Below are positions 47,242 through 56,484 of a DNA stretch of 64,000 nt, piece after piece. A program made the translations under genes and the position numbers. Every line of letters starts with the position of its first letter. Within the stretch, counting starts at the first letter, position 1. The stretch comes from Myxococcales bacterium (lineage in GTDB: Bacteria > Myxococcota_A > Polyangia > Polyangiales > JADJMO01). Under the pieces are notes generated by a model. The model had not been told where the DNA came from. It saw only the letters and a program-made list of their open reading frames with translations, and did not search any database. The stretch covers positions 186,001 through 250,000 of the forward strand of contig JADJMO010000004.1 in NCBI GenBank assembly GCA_016709545.1, in the 5' to 3' direction.

Positions 47242-49473
47242 ATGCAACCCCGTACCCTCGCCTCGCGCGGCGGAACCCCTGGCGCCCGGCCCCTGCGGCT
47301 GGCCCTGGGTCTCGGCCTGCTCGGGAGCACGCTCTCGTTCTCGCCGTTCCTGCACGCCTCGGAATTCGACGTGCCCACCGGCACCGTCCGCTTCGCCCCC
47401 GACGCCCTCCGGTCGTTCGGCTTCGAGTCGCTGTCGGAGCTCACGACCGGGTCCATCTCCCTCGTGCGCTGGAAGGGCGGCACGTTCTCGTCGACCGCGG
47501 AGCTCACCAAGGCCGACGCGACCACGCTCGGCGCCATGACGGTGACCGGCGACGCGATCGAAGGCAACGGGGCGCTGCGGCTCACGACGGTGACGGGCGG
47601 CATCGCGTTCGCCGACGCCGCCTTCTTCAGCAGCGTCGCCAACCAGCGCATCGAGGCCACGCTGTGGGGCCGCGGCGAGGGCGTCGCGCCGGGGATCACG
47701 GCCGTCTACGGCAAGCCCGACGGTGGGTTCGGCCTCGACTACGCCCTCGTGCCGAGCGTGCGCACCGGGCGGCAGACGAGCGACGGCTGGGTCGAGTACA
47801 CGACCGGCCCGATCGACGGCTCGATCTGGGGCGTGCCGCTCCGCGCGCTCCTGATCGCGCCGAGCGCGAGCGCGCCCAAGGGCACGGGGTTCCTCGTCGA
47901 CGCGCTCGAGATCCGCAAGGCCCCGGGCACCGTGCAGGCCGCGAACGTCTGCTCGATGGACGACGTCGACACCACCTGCGGTCCGCAAGGCGACTGCCTC
48001 TACGGCCACTGCGTGAGCAGCACTGTCACCTGGGGACCGCTGCCGCCGACCGCGCACCGCCTCGAGTTCGCCGATCGCTGGACCCACATCGCGGGTCGCC
48101 TCGTCGGCGACCGCAAGTCGAGCGCCTTCGGTCGCACCGAGTTCGCCACGCGCGCCCGCGACCTCGCGCGCTACGCGCTCTCGTCGCGCCAGTTCTACGG
48201 CGGCATCAACCGCCTCGTGAACGAGCTCCGCGACAACCACACGAGCTTCGGCGGCCCGACGAGCCAGGTCACCCTGTTCTCGCCGATGGTGCCGTTCGGG
48301 TGGTCGGCCGGCCTGCACGCCTGCTTCGGCACCATGGAGAAGGACCTCATGGGCGGCGGCCAGGTCTTCGGCGTGTTCTCGGCCGGCGCCTCGCCCGCGA
48401 CCGGCGTGCCGCTCAAGGTCGGCGACGTGCTCGTCTCGATCGACGGCCAGGACGCCAAGACCTGGGCGGAGAAGCACATGCCCACGCTCGGCCGCACCGC
48501 CACCAACGACCCGCTGGGCGCGTTCTCGGGCTACGCCGACGACCTCGCCTACGCCATCACCCAGCGCGCCAACACCATCAAGGTGGCGCGCTGCACGTCG
48601 TCGACCAAGTGCACGGGGGACGACAAGAAGGAGCTCACGATCGAGGTCGCGAGCAAGATGTACGGCGCGATCACCACCACCGGCGACTGGCCGGCCCCCG
48701 ACTACTTCGGCTGCAGCCCGCGCTTCACCCCCTCGGTGAGCAAGCTCGACGAGGGCACGCGCGGCGAGGACACGGTCACCGCGGAGACCAAGGACGGCGT
48801 CGTGCACGTGCAGTTCGACGGCTTCTCGGGGCCGACGGTGTGGAAGGACAAGTTCACCACCATCTTCGACGCCAAGCCCGGCAAGGTCATCATGGACGCG
48901 CGCCAGGGCAACGGCGGCACCGGTGACAACGTGCAGACCATGCTCGATCTGCTGCGGGGCTCGGCCGAGCCGATCGGCTTCATGACGGTGATGAACGGCT
49001 CGTGGCACGAGCCCTCGCCGACCGACCTCTTCACCCGCTACGAGCCCTGCATGGACGGCGGCAGCGGGGGCGTGTGGACCTGCTTCGGCGCGTGGGGCTT
49101 CTTCGCCAACGTCGCCGCCCCGGCCGGCGCGGGCAGCAGGATCGCCTGGTTGAACAGCATCGACGTGTCGGCGAACGACTACATGCCGAAGCTCCTGCAG
49201 GGCCGCACCAAGTTCCGCATCTTCGCGCCGCACCCGACGAGCGGCGCGTTCGGGGCCATCACCTCGTTCTCGTCGATCATGCCGGGCCTCTCGGGCTCGA
49301 GCCTGCAGTTCCAGGACAGCCGCTTCGGCGCGAAATTCGAGGATCTCCCGGGCCTCCCCTGGGAGAGCGGCAAGGGCGTGGCCCCCGACCAGGTGGTCGC
49401 CCAGAAGCAGAGCGACGCCCTCGACGGCAAGGACACCATGCTCACCGCCGCGCGCGCGTGGCTCGCGGAGTGA
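47242..49473 (+). CDS. secreted S41-like peptidase with jelly-roll-like N-domain (copy A)
   Basis: 743 residues. Signal region LALGLGLLGSTLSFSPFLHA. About 45-235: beta-sandwich, carbohydrate-binding-like domain with TSDGWVEYTTGPIDGSIWGV. About 240-262: small Cys motif CSMDDVDTTC, CLYGHC. Then the S41/CtpA-like part: helical LVNELRDNHTSFG, PDZ-like LKVGDVLVSIDGQDAKTWAE, GVVHVQFDGFSG, KVIMDARQGNGGTGDNVQTM and NSIDVSANDYMPKLLQG, where the Ser of SAND is in the position of the S41 nucleophile. The usual catalytic Lys of CtpA/Tsp is not evident in HPTSGAFG, so activity is uncertain. Copy B lies 3.5 kb on. Confidence 0.75.
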   Translation: MQPRTLASRGGTPGARPLRLALGLGLLGSTLSFSPFLHASEFDVPTGTVRFAPDALRSFGFESLSELTTGSISLVRWKGGTFSSTAELTKADATTLGAMTVTGDAIEGNGALRLTTVTGGIAFADAAFFSSVANQRIEATLWGRGEGVAPGITAVYGKPDGGFGLDYALVPSVRTGRQTSDGWVEYTTGPIDGSIWGVPLRALLIAPSASAPKGTGFLVDALEIRKAPGTVQAANVCSMDDVDTTCGPQGDCLYGHCVSSTVTWGPLPPTAHRLEFADRWTHIAGRLVGDRKSSAFGRTEFATRARDLARYALSSRQFYGGINRLVNELRDNHTSFGGPTSQVTLFSPMVPFGWSAGLHACFGTMEKDLMGGGQVFGVFSAGASPATGVPLKVGDVLVSIDGQDAKTWAEKHMPTLGRTATNDPLGAFSGYADDLAYAITQRANTIKVARCTSSTKCTGDDKKELTIEVASKMYGAITTTGDWPAPDYFGCSPRFTPSVSKLDEGTRGEDTVTAETKDGVVHVQFDGFSGPTVWKDKFTTIFDAKPGKVIMDARQGNGGTGDNVQTMLDLLRGSAEPIGFMTVMNGSWHEPSPTDLFTRYEPCMDGGSGGVWTCFGAWGFFANVAAPAGAGSRIAWLNSIDVSANDYMPKLLQGRTKFRIFAPHPTSGAFGAITSFSSIMPGLSGSSLQFQDSRFGAKFEDLPGLPWESGKGVAPDQVVAQKQSDALDGKDTMLTAARAWLAE

Positions 49474-49478
49474 TCGAC

Positions 49479-50210
49479 ATGCGCAACCTCATCCCCCTCC
49501 TCGCCCTCTCCCTCGTCGGCTGCGGCAGCTCGGTCGACCCGGCCCAGCCCGACACCGGCCTCGTCGACACCGGCGTCGCCGAGACGCCCGCGCCCAAGCC
49601 CGCGGCCCGCACGCTCGAGACCGTCGGTCTCCTGCCCGGGCCCGCACAGAACATGGTCCTCGACTGGACCTTCCGTGAGGCGGGCTGGGGCGCGTTCCTC
49701 GCGCTCACCGACGGCTCGTTCAGCCAGGCCACGCTGCCCGTGCGTGTGCTGACCGACTCGCCCGGGGGCGCCAGCGCGCCCGTCGCGTTGTTCAAGGATC
49801 CCGCCGGCACGATCGACAAGTCCAAGGGCGTGACCGCGACCTGCGTGCTCGTCGGCGGCAAGGGCCCGTTCGAGGCCTCGGTGTGGGTCTCGCGGTCCAC
49901 CTTCGACGGCACTCCGGTGGAGTGGGCCGACGACCTCGGCTCGGCCTCGATCACCACGCAGGGGCCGAGGCTCGGCAAGTCGTATCCGCTCGCGGTCGAC
50001 CCGAGCAAGACGCGCAAGGTGGGCGAGCGCACGTGGGTGCAGCTGCACGCGCGCATCGACGCCACGCTCGAGACCGCGTTCTTCGTCATCCAGTCCAGCA
50101 AGAACGGCGTGCTGTGGGTCACCGCGCCGTGGATCGTGCCGGTCGACCTCACCACGCCCCCTGGCGGCACGACCACCAAGGCGTGGGTCCCGAGCGTCGC
50201 CGCTCTCTAG
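49479..50210 (+). CDS. jelly-roll-like lipoprotein (copy A), in-frame TAG before its natural end
   Basis: 243 residues to the TAG. MRNLIPLLALSLVGCGSS is a lipoprotein signal. The mature part resembles the N-domain of the S41-like partner (TVGLLPGPAQNMVLDWTFRE, GAFLALTDGS). The same frame stays open after TAG (50208-50210) for 43 codons to a TGA at 50340-50342: PTAAELQAIRDYARLVKPVL aligns with the C-terminal region of copy B (DADEAAAIDHARRLPLVYAP). The second stop overlaps the next GTG as GTGA. So the natural gene end is probably 50342, with a nonsense codon, sequencing error or readthrough at 50208. Four-base... spacing to the S41-like gene is short, so the pair is cotranscribed. Confidence 0.78.
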   Translation: MRNLIPLLALSLVGCGSSVDPAQPDTGLVDTGVAETPAPKPAARTLETVGLLPGPAQNMVLDWTFREAGWGAFLALTDGSFSQATLPVRVLTDSPGGASAPVALFKDPAGTIDKSKGVTATCVLVGGKGPFEASVWVSRSTFDGTPVEWADDLGSASITTQGPRLGKSYPLAVDPSKTRKVGERTWVQLHARIDATLETAFFVIQSSKNGVLWVTAPWIVPVDLTTPPGGTTTKAWVPSVAAL

Positions 50211-50338
50211 CCCACCGCGGCCGAATTGCAGGCGATCCGCGACTACGCGCGCCTCGTGAAGCCCGTGCTGGTGCCCGCCGGCAAGACGGCCGTCGACCTG
50301 AAGGCGCCCGGCAAGCCCAAGCTCCCGGTGCCGCTGCC

Positions 50339-50737
50339 GTGAGCTTCTCGATCGACGTGCCCGTCGCCTGGGGCGACATGGACGCCCTCGGGCACGTCAA
50401 CCACACCCGCTACCTCCGCTGGATGGAGGACGCGCGCATCGCCTGGTTCGTCGAGGCGATGCGCGTCGAGGGGTTCCAGGCCGGCCAGGGGGTCGGGCCG
50501 ATCCTCGCGCGCGCGGAGGTCGATTTCGCCCGGCCGGTCACCTACCCGGACACCGTGACGGTGGCCGTGTCGGTGGCGCGCGTCGGGACCTCGTCGCTGG
50601 TGCTGGCCTACGAGGTCACGAGCCGCGCGCAGACCGCCGTGGTGTGCCGCGGCCAGACGGTGCTCGTGCTGTTCGACTACGCGACCCAGCAGAAGGTCGC
50701 CATCTCCGAAGAGCTCCGCGCGCGCATGCTGGGATGA
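50339..50737 (+). CDS. acyl-CoA thioesterase, 4HBT hotdog family
   Basis: 132 residues. The active-site segment VAWGDMDALGHVNHTRYLRW matches 4-hydroxybenzoyl-CoA thioesterase/YbgC-type hotdog proteins, with the catalytic Asp in the GDMD stretch; RAEVDFARPVTYPDTV and CRGQTVLVLFDY complete the fold. Cytoplasmic. GTG start in a GTGA overlap with the extended lipoprotein reading frame, which argues that translation once ran to that second stop. An acyl-thioesterase between two exported peptidase/lipoprotein pairs has no obvious functional link. Confidence 0.88.
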   Translation: MSFSIDVPVAWGDMDALGHVNHTRYLRWMEDARIAWFVEAMRVEGFQAGQGVGPILARAEVDFARPVTYPDTVTVAVSVARVGTSSLVLAYEVTSRAQTAVVCRGQTVLVLFDYATQQKVAISEELRARMLG

Positions 50738-50752
50738 CGTAGACTCGCGGGC

Positions 50753-52967
50753 GTGCGCCGTTCGTCCACCCTCGTCGCCGCGGCGCTGGCCATCGTGTTC
50801 CCGACGACTGCACGCGCGATGGAGCTCGACGAGACGGGCAAGCTGCGCAGCGCGCGCCCCGGGGCGTTCGTGGTCTCGTTCGACGACGCGGCCTCCTTGA
50901 TCGCCCTCGAGGCCCGCGAGACGCGCTGGCAGGGCAACCCGTGGGAGGCCCGCCTCGTCACCACGCCGGTCGTCGGTGACGCCCTCTTCGGCGCGAGCCG
51001 CCTGTCGGCGTACGACGCCCCCGAGGGTCTGGGCGCGCTCTCGCTCGGCGGCGCGGCGGGGCGCCCGACGGGCGTGCTCTTCCCCGGAAAGCCGCTCCTC
51101 GCGCGCGTCGCGAGCAAGCGGTTCTCGCTGACGTTCTGGGCCCGGTCCGCGGGCGCCACGAGCTACCTCACCGCGGGCTACGGCACGGGCGCGGTCTTCG
51201 ACGACGGGTTCGCGCGCGTCGTCGCCATCCGCTCGGGGCGCGAGACGAGCGACGGCTGGACCGAGTTCACCACCGGCACCATCGACGCCGAGGTGTGGGG
51301 CGTGCCGCTCTCGGGCGTGCTCGTGGCCACCTCGCCGTGGGCCCCGGCCACCTCGGGCTTCGCCATCGACGCGCTCGAGGTGATCCCCGAGGGCGGCTCG
51401 CCCGTCGCGCCGGTCGCGTGCACCCAGGCGAACGTGGAGTCGACCTGCGGCGCCGAGGGCGACTGCCAGTACGGCCACTGCATCCCCGGGTTCGCCGCGT
51501 GGGGCCCGCTGCCCTCGCGCCTGCACCGCGAGCAGCTCGTGCAGCGGTGGATCCACCTCGCCACGCGCGTGCAGGGCGACCGCAACGCCAAGGCCAACGC
51601 CAAGGCGCTCGTCACCGAGGGGCCGCCGCTGGCGTGGTACGCCACGTCCGCGCGCCCGTTCTTCACGCGGCTGCACGCGCTCGTGAACGCGCTGCGCGAT
51701 CAGCACACGCAGTTCGGTTACCCGTCGGCCGGGCTCTTCTTCCCGGTCGCGTTCGGCGGCGGCACCGCCACCACGGGCGCCTGCTTCGGGCCGGGCCGCC
51801 ACGATCTGCTCGAGGGCAAGCCGCTCGGGTACGTCGTCTACGGCGCGACCAAGTCGCCCGTGGGCACCGACCTGAAGGTCGGCGACGCGCTCACCGCGAT
51901 CGACGGCCAGCCCCCGCTCGAGTGGGTGAAACAGCAGTGGGCGCCCCGCGCCGGGTCCACCCCCAACGACCCGTCCGCCGACCTCGGGTGGTCGGCGCAA
52001 GGGCTCTCGTGGATGCTCGAGAAACGCGCGAAGACGGTCGAGATCACCCGCTGCGCCGCCGCCGATCGGTGCACGGGGGCCGACCGCACGGTGCTCACCG
52101 TGAACGTGGCCGACCCGATGTACGACAAGGTGAAGGGCACGGGCTCCCTCGGCAGCCTGCCGGGCTATTTCTGGTGCTCGATCCGCTTCAAGAACGCGAT
52201 CGACAAGTTCGCGCCAGGCGTGCCGAGCGAGAACACGGTGAGCGGTCAGGTGGTGCGCGGCGACGTGCTCGCGGTGCAGTTCGACGGCACCTACGGCATC
52301 GAGGAGTGGTCGCCTTCGATGCGCAAGCTGTTCGAGGGCGCGCCTCGCACCAAGGTCCTCTTCGACACGCGCCAGGGCAACGGGGGGCACGGCTTCAACG
52401 CCCAGACCGTCGTCGATCTGCTCCGGCCGAAATCGCAGCCGATCGCGCAGCTCCTGCTCCCGAGCGCCGGCTGGGACGGAGCGGGGACCATCACGAGCCT
52501 GCTGGCCGCGTACGATGGCTGCCTCACGAGCGGCAGCGGCAGCTCCTACACCTGTCTGTTCGGCGACCACTACTCGACCGAGGAGCCCACGCCCGTCGCC
52601 GGCGGCGCGCGGGTGGCCTTCCTCAACCTCGCCGACGTCTCGGCCAACGACTTCCTCGCGCGCCTCGTGAAGGGGGCGCACCAACCTCAAGCTCTACGGC
52701 CTGCCCACGAGCGGCGCCTTCGGCTCGGTCTCGTCGGTGCCGCCGATGCTCGCCGGCTGGGGTGGCGGCAGCATCCAGATGCAAGACTCGGTGTTCAGCG
52801 CCGATCCCTCGGGCTGGCCGAGCGCAGCGTTCGAGAGCGGGAAGGGCGTCCCCCCCGACGTGGTCGGCGCCCAGCGCATGAGCGACGCGCTGCTGGGCAA
52901 GGACACCTTGCTCGAGGCGGCGCACGCCTGGCTCGCGGGCGGCCCCGACGAAGGAGGTGCGCTGTGA
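50753..52967 (+). CDS. secreted S41-like peptidase with jelly-roll-like N-domain (copy B), one frame break
   Basis: About 738 residues. Signal peptide RRSSTLVAAALAIVFPTTAR-A. Same plan as copy A: jelly-roll-like part with TSDGWTEFTTGTIDAEVWGV, Cys motif CTQANVESTC, CQYGHC, LVNALRDQHTQFG, PDZ-like LKVGDALTAIDGQPPLEWVK, DVLAVQFDGTYG, KVLFDTRQGNGGHGFNAQTV, NLADVSANDFLARLVKG. The G5 run at 52672-52676 has one base too many; with G4 the protein reads VKGRTNLKLYGLPTSGAFG in line with copy A and ends at 52967. GTG start; stop overlaps the next GTG (GTGA). Confidence 0.75.
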
Positions 52968-53752
52968 GGCGCTCGCTCGTCGGTCTCCTCCTGATCGGCT
53001 GCGGCTCCTCGAGCGAGCCCACGCCGATCCCCACGCCGACCGCGGTGGTCTCGACCGTGCCGCCCTCCCCGGCCGGACCGCCGCGACGCACGATGACGAC
53101 CGTCGGCCTCTTCGGGGGCACGTCGATGGACAACCTGATCCTCGACCCCACCTTCGACGACGGCGGTCCGGGGATCGGCCTGTGGATCGCGCGGGCGTCG
53201 GACGGCTCGTCGATGAGCTTCGCGCAGCGGGTCACCGCCGGCGCGCCGGTGGGCGCGAGCCTTCCGGTCGGGGTGTTCGAGGAGACCCGCGCCTACACCC
53301 TCCTCGCGCAGGTCGTCGGCGGTGCGGGCCCCTACGTGGCGCGGCTCTGGGTGAGCACCGAGGCCGGCGGCGGAGACTCAGCCCTCGCGCAGGTGAAGGT
53401 CTCGCTGGCGAGCGCGGGCCCGACCGGCCTCGCCTCCACCGACATCCCTGTCGCGCCCGACGCCACGCGCGTTCTCGGTGGCCGCACCTGGTCGCTGTTC
53501 ACCGGCGAGGCCAAGGGCCCGTTCCCGATGGGCGGCTTCCTCATCGTCCGCGTGAAGGGCGGCAAGCAGCGCTTCTATCTGCAGGCGCCCGAGGTGCTCC
53601 CGCGCGCGCTGCTCGGCGGTACGCCGGCCCTCTCGCTGCGCAAGGCGATCGCGCGCCCGCTCGACGCCGACGAGGCCGCGGCGATCGACCACGCGCGTCG
53701 CCTGCCGCTCGTCTACGCGCCTTCTGTGAAGAAGGGTCAAGGCCCCCCGTAG
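52964..53752 (+). CDS. jelly-roll-like lipoprotein (copy B)
   Basis: 262 residues. Start GTG in a GTGA overlap with the S41-like gene, preceded by AAGGAGG. RRSLVGLLLIGCGSSS is a lipoprotein signal; a Pro/Thr/Val linker follows. The mature domain (MTTVGLFGGTSMDNLILDPT, GLWIARASDGSSMSF, RLWVSTEAGGGDSA, GFLIVRVKGGKQRFYLQAPE) is beta-rich and paralogous to copy A. It probably lies on the cell surface and may hold substrate or the peptidase. No family recognised. Confidence 0.75.
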   Translation: MRRSLVGLLLIGCGSSSEPTPIPTPTAVVSTVPPSPAGPPRRTMTTVGLFGGTSMDNLILDPTFDDGGPGIGLWIARASDGSSMSFAQRVTAGAPVGASLPVGVFEETRAYTLLAQVVGGAGPYVARLWVSTEAGGGDSALAQVKVSLASAGPTGLASTDIPVAPDATRVLGGRTWSLFTGEAKGPFPMGGFLIVRVKGGKQRFYLQAPEVLPRALLGGTPALSLRKAIARPLDADEAAAIDHARRLPLVYAPSVKKGQGPP

Positions 53753-53872
53753 CCCGGCTCGCGCCTGCATCGTTCGCGCAGACGCTCCGTCGATCTCCAC
53801 GAGGCCCGCGACCCCGAGACGGACGCGGCCGACGGTTCACCGCGCTCCGGCGCGGAGAGGGAGAGGTGTGCG

Positions 53873-55261
53873 ATGGTCGGACGGAACAACGTCGTGCTCG
53901 GAGTGCTGCTCGCGCCGCTGTTCGCCATGGCGGGCACGCACGCCTCGTCGGCCGACGCGACCAAGATCGCGTGGCCCGCTTCGACCGCCGCGCCATCGCT
54001 GCCCGCTCTGCCCGCTCTGCCGGCGATCCCGGCGCTCCCCGCGATGGATGCGCCGAAATACCCGCGTGGCGCGACCTACCTCGATCCGCTCCGCTACGCG
54101 AAGATCGTGGCGTCGTTCGCGCCCGCGATGGGCACGCTGCCGAGCAAGGTCGATCTGTCGGCCGACTTCCCTCCGCCGGGCGAGCAGGGCAACCAGGGCT
54201 CGTGCGTGGCGTGGGCCGTCGGCTACGGGCTCAAGAGCTTCCAGGAGCACGAGGAGCACGGCTGGGCCTACACCAAGGACCACCTCATGAGCCCCGCGTT
54301 CGTGTTCAACGAGCTCAAGCACGGCAAGTGCGGCGGTGGGCTCTACATCCCCGACGCGCTCGACCTCGTGCAGCAGCAGGGCATCGCCCCGCTCAGCCTG
54401 ATGCCGTACGACGATCACGACTGCAAGGCGCAACCCTCCGAGGACGCGAAGGAGATCGCCAAGCAGTACCGCGTGCAGTCGACCCGCCGCGTCGAGTCGG
54501 ATCTCGTCGAGATCAAGGGCCACCTCGCGGCGCGGAGCCCCGTCGTCGTGGGCATGGACGTGGACCGCTCGTTCGACCGCCTCAAGGGCGCGACGGTGTA
54601 CCTCGGGCCGACCGCGCCGCTCGACGGCGGGCACGCGATGGTGATCGTCGGCTACGACGACGCGAAGAAGGCCTTCAAGCTGTTCAACTCGTGGGGCACC
54701 GACTGGGCCGACCACGGCTTCGGCTGGGTGTCGTACGCGGCGCTGCTCGCGCAGTCGCACGAGCTCTACGTGGCGAAGGACTTCGTCGCGGCGCCCGCGC
54801 CCACGCCCTCACCGTCGCCGTCGCCTTCTCCGGAACCCGCGCCGAAGCCCTCCGCGCCGCGCGCCACGCTCTCGGCGCCGAGCACGATGAAGAACATCCT
54901 GGTCGGCGACAGCTACTACTTCGGGCTCGCCGTGGCGGGCACGGTGGAGAACGCCAAGAACCGCAAGGTGGAGCTCGTGGTGCGCTTCACGCGCGACGGC
55001 AAGCCGCTCCCGGGCAAGGACCCCAAGTACACCGACGCCCACGGCAACCTCGCCGCGCGCACGCCGCAGCTCTCGGTCACCCAGGCCAAGTGGTCGCTCG
55101 ACAAGGCGCCCTCGATCGCGATGCCGCAGACCACGCTCCGCGCCAGCGTCGGCGCCGACAAGGGCGAGAAGGTGAACGTCGAGGCCTACTACGACGTGTA
55201 CGTCGACGGCTTCCACGTCGGCCGGAGCCCCGCCGCCAAGGTGGTGTTCAGCTGGAGCTGA
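53873..55261 (+). CDS. secreted papain-family (C1A) cysteine protease
   Basis: 462 residues. Signal peptide VVLGVLLAPLFAMAGTHAS, then a PALPALPAIPALPA repeat. Protease domain about 95-305: the oxyanion Gln and nucleophile in GEQGNQGSCVAWAVGYG, the catalytic His in LDGGHAMVIVGYDD and the Asn in LFNSWGTDWADHGFGW. No inhibitory propeptide of the plant or animal type. A (Pro-Ser)n linker follows and a C-terminal beta-sandwich of about 140 residues (LVGDSYYFGLAVAGTVENAK, KVNVEAYYDVYVDGFHVGRS), likely for targeting. It fits a predatory or scavenging secretome. Confidence 0.88.
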   Translation: MVGRNNVVLGVLLAPLFAMAGTHASSADATKIAWPASTAAPSLPALPALPAIPALPAMDAPKYPRGATYLDPLRYAKIVASFAPAMGTLPSKVDLSADFPPPGEQGNQGSCVAWAVGYGLKSFQEHEEHGWAYTKDHLMSPAFVFNELKHGKCGGGLYIPDALDLVQQQGIAPLSLMPYDDHDCKAQPSEDAKEIAKQYRVQSTRRVESDLVEIKGHLAARSPVVVGMDVDRSFDRLKGATVYLGPTAPLDGGHAMVIVGYDDAKKAFKLFNSWGTDWADHGFGWVSYAALLAQSHELYVAKDFVAAPAPTPSPSPSPSPEPAPKPSAPRATLSAPSTMKNILVGDSYYFGLAVAGTVENAKNRKVELVVRFTRDGKPLPGKDPKYTDAHGNLAARTPQLSVTQAKWSLDKAPSIAMPQTTLRASVGADKGEKVNVEAYYDVYVDGFHVGRSPAAKVVFSWS

Positions 55262-55273
55262 TACCATCGACGC

Positions 55274-55660
55274 GTGCGACGACGCGCGGCGCTCCTCCTC
55301 CTCGCGACCCTCTCCGCGGGGTTCGTGCCGCCCCCGATCGGCCCCAAGCCCGCGCCCGTCCAGCGCGTGAACCTGGTGGAGATCGTCGACAGCGGCAACA
55401 TGTACGATCTCATCAACACGACCGACTGCATCGCGTGGCCGAGCCCCGAGGTGCGCGCCAAGGGCGGCAGCAACGGCTGGGGATCGTGGCGACCGAAGAA
55501 CGGCGACCGCGGCGTCGCGACCGCGTGGACCAAGCACTGCTTCCAGACGAACCCGCGGGTCGTGTTCGTGAACATCGATCCCTACTGGGTCGCGATGGGC
55601 GAGGGCGGCATCAAGTTCCTCACCGGGTCCATCGACGATCTGCCGGAAATCACGAAGTAG
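55274..55660 (+). CDS. small secreted protein of unknown function
   Basis: 128 residues. RRRAALLLLATLSAGF is a signal peptide. The mature part has LVEIVDSGNMYDLINTTDCI and NGWGSWRPKNGDRGVATAWT, two cysteines and many Trp/Asn/Gly, suggesting a small beta-rich domain. No family recognised. GTG start, 12 bases after the cysteine protease stop, so it is probably cotranscribed with it and could be an inhibitor or accessory factor; this is only a guess from position. Confidence 0.6.
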   Translation: MRRRAALLLLATLSAGFVPPPIGPKPAPVQRVNLVEIVDSGNMYDLINTTDCIAWPSPEVRAKGGSNGWGSWRPKNGDRGVATAWTKHCFQTNPRVVFVNIDPYWVAMGEGGIKFLTGSIDDLPEITK

Positions 55661-55710
55661 CGGCGCGGAGCCTCGACCGCGCCACCACGAAGGCCTAGCC
55701 TCCGCGCGTC

Positions 55711-56472
55711 ATGAAGTCGAAGTCGCTGTTCTCGGGTGCGGTCGTGATGGTCGTGGGCGCGGGCCTGTTCGTCGGCGGCGACGCGAGCGCCAAGGGCGCC
55801 GCCAAGAAGCCGAAGGTCCCCGTGGTCGGCATGGTCACCGAGGGCATCGCCGAGCGGCTCCACGCGCCCAAGAAGAAGGGCAAGAAGGCCGAGAAGGCCG
55901 ACGTGGGCAAGACCTTCACCGCGATGTGCGAGGGCACGGTCGCGCAGTGGAAGGTGAGCGACCTCGGCGACGACGGCGCATGGGTCGGCAACTTCGTCGG
56001 CGGCGCCAAGCCCAAGCGCTGCATGCTGCTCGACGCCGGCAAGGACTCGGTCACCGCCGCCAAGGGCCGACCCAACCCGACCACCCAGCAGACCGCCGCC
56101 GCCAAGGCCGCGGCCACCGCGGCGCTCGCGGGCAAGGGCGGCGCCGATCCGGGCAAGCTCGAGATCACCCTGTTCCACGACGGCGACGAGATGGTCGCCG
56201 TCGCCCAGGCCCAGAAGGCGGCCACCGGCAAGAGCAACTGCCTCGACCACACCTCGCTCGTCATCCTGGTCGAGAACGAGGGCGGCAAGTGGAGCCCGGT
56301 GTTCAAGCCGAGCGCCAAGGGCAAGGACGTGTGCGGCTACGGCTTCTTCACCCGGGGCGACATCGACGGCGACGGCCGCGACGAGATCGCGCTGCGGGTC
56401 GACAAGGTCGACGGCTACGCCTACCGCGTCCTCAAGCGCACCAAGAAGTCCTACGACGTCGTCGTGAAGTGA
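55711..56472 (+). CDS. secreted Lys/Ala-rich protein with FG-GAP-like calcium loop
   Basis: 253 residues. Signal peptide LFSGAVVMVVGAGLFVGGDA then SA. The first third of the mature part is very basic (KKKGKKAEKADVGK), and an Ala/Thr helix-like stretch lies near 130. The last third has FFTRGDIDGDGRDEIALRVD, the Asp-x-Asp-x-Asp calcium loop of FG-GAP repeats. Four or so cysteines. Function unknown. It ends 12 bases from the convergent fusion gene. Confidence 0.68.
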   Translation: MKSKSLFSGAVVMVVGAGLFVGGDASAKGAAKKPKVPVVGMVTEGIAERLHAPKKKGKKAEKADVGKTFTAMCEGTVAQWKVSDLGDDGAWVGNFVGGAKPKRCMLLDAGKDSVTAAKGRPNPTTQQTAAAKAAATAALAGKGGADPGKLEITLFHDGDEMVAVAQAQKAATGKSNCLDHTSLVILVENEGGKWSPVFKPSAKGKDVCGYGFFTRGDIDGDGRDEIALRVDKVDGYAYRVLKRTKKSYDVVVK

Positions 56473-56484
56473 ACCCAGCCACCC

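Noticed and set aside
53753..53872. Gene in the gap before the cysteine protease
   Set aside because: Short frames only, without start signals or protein-like composition.
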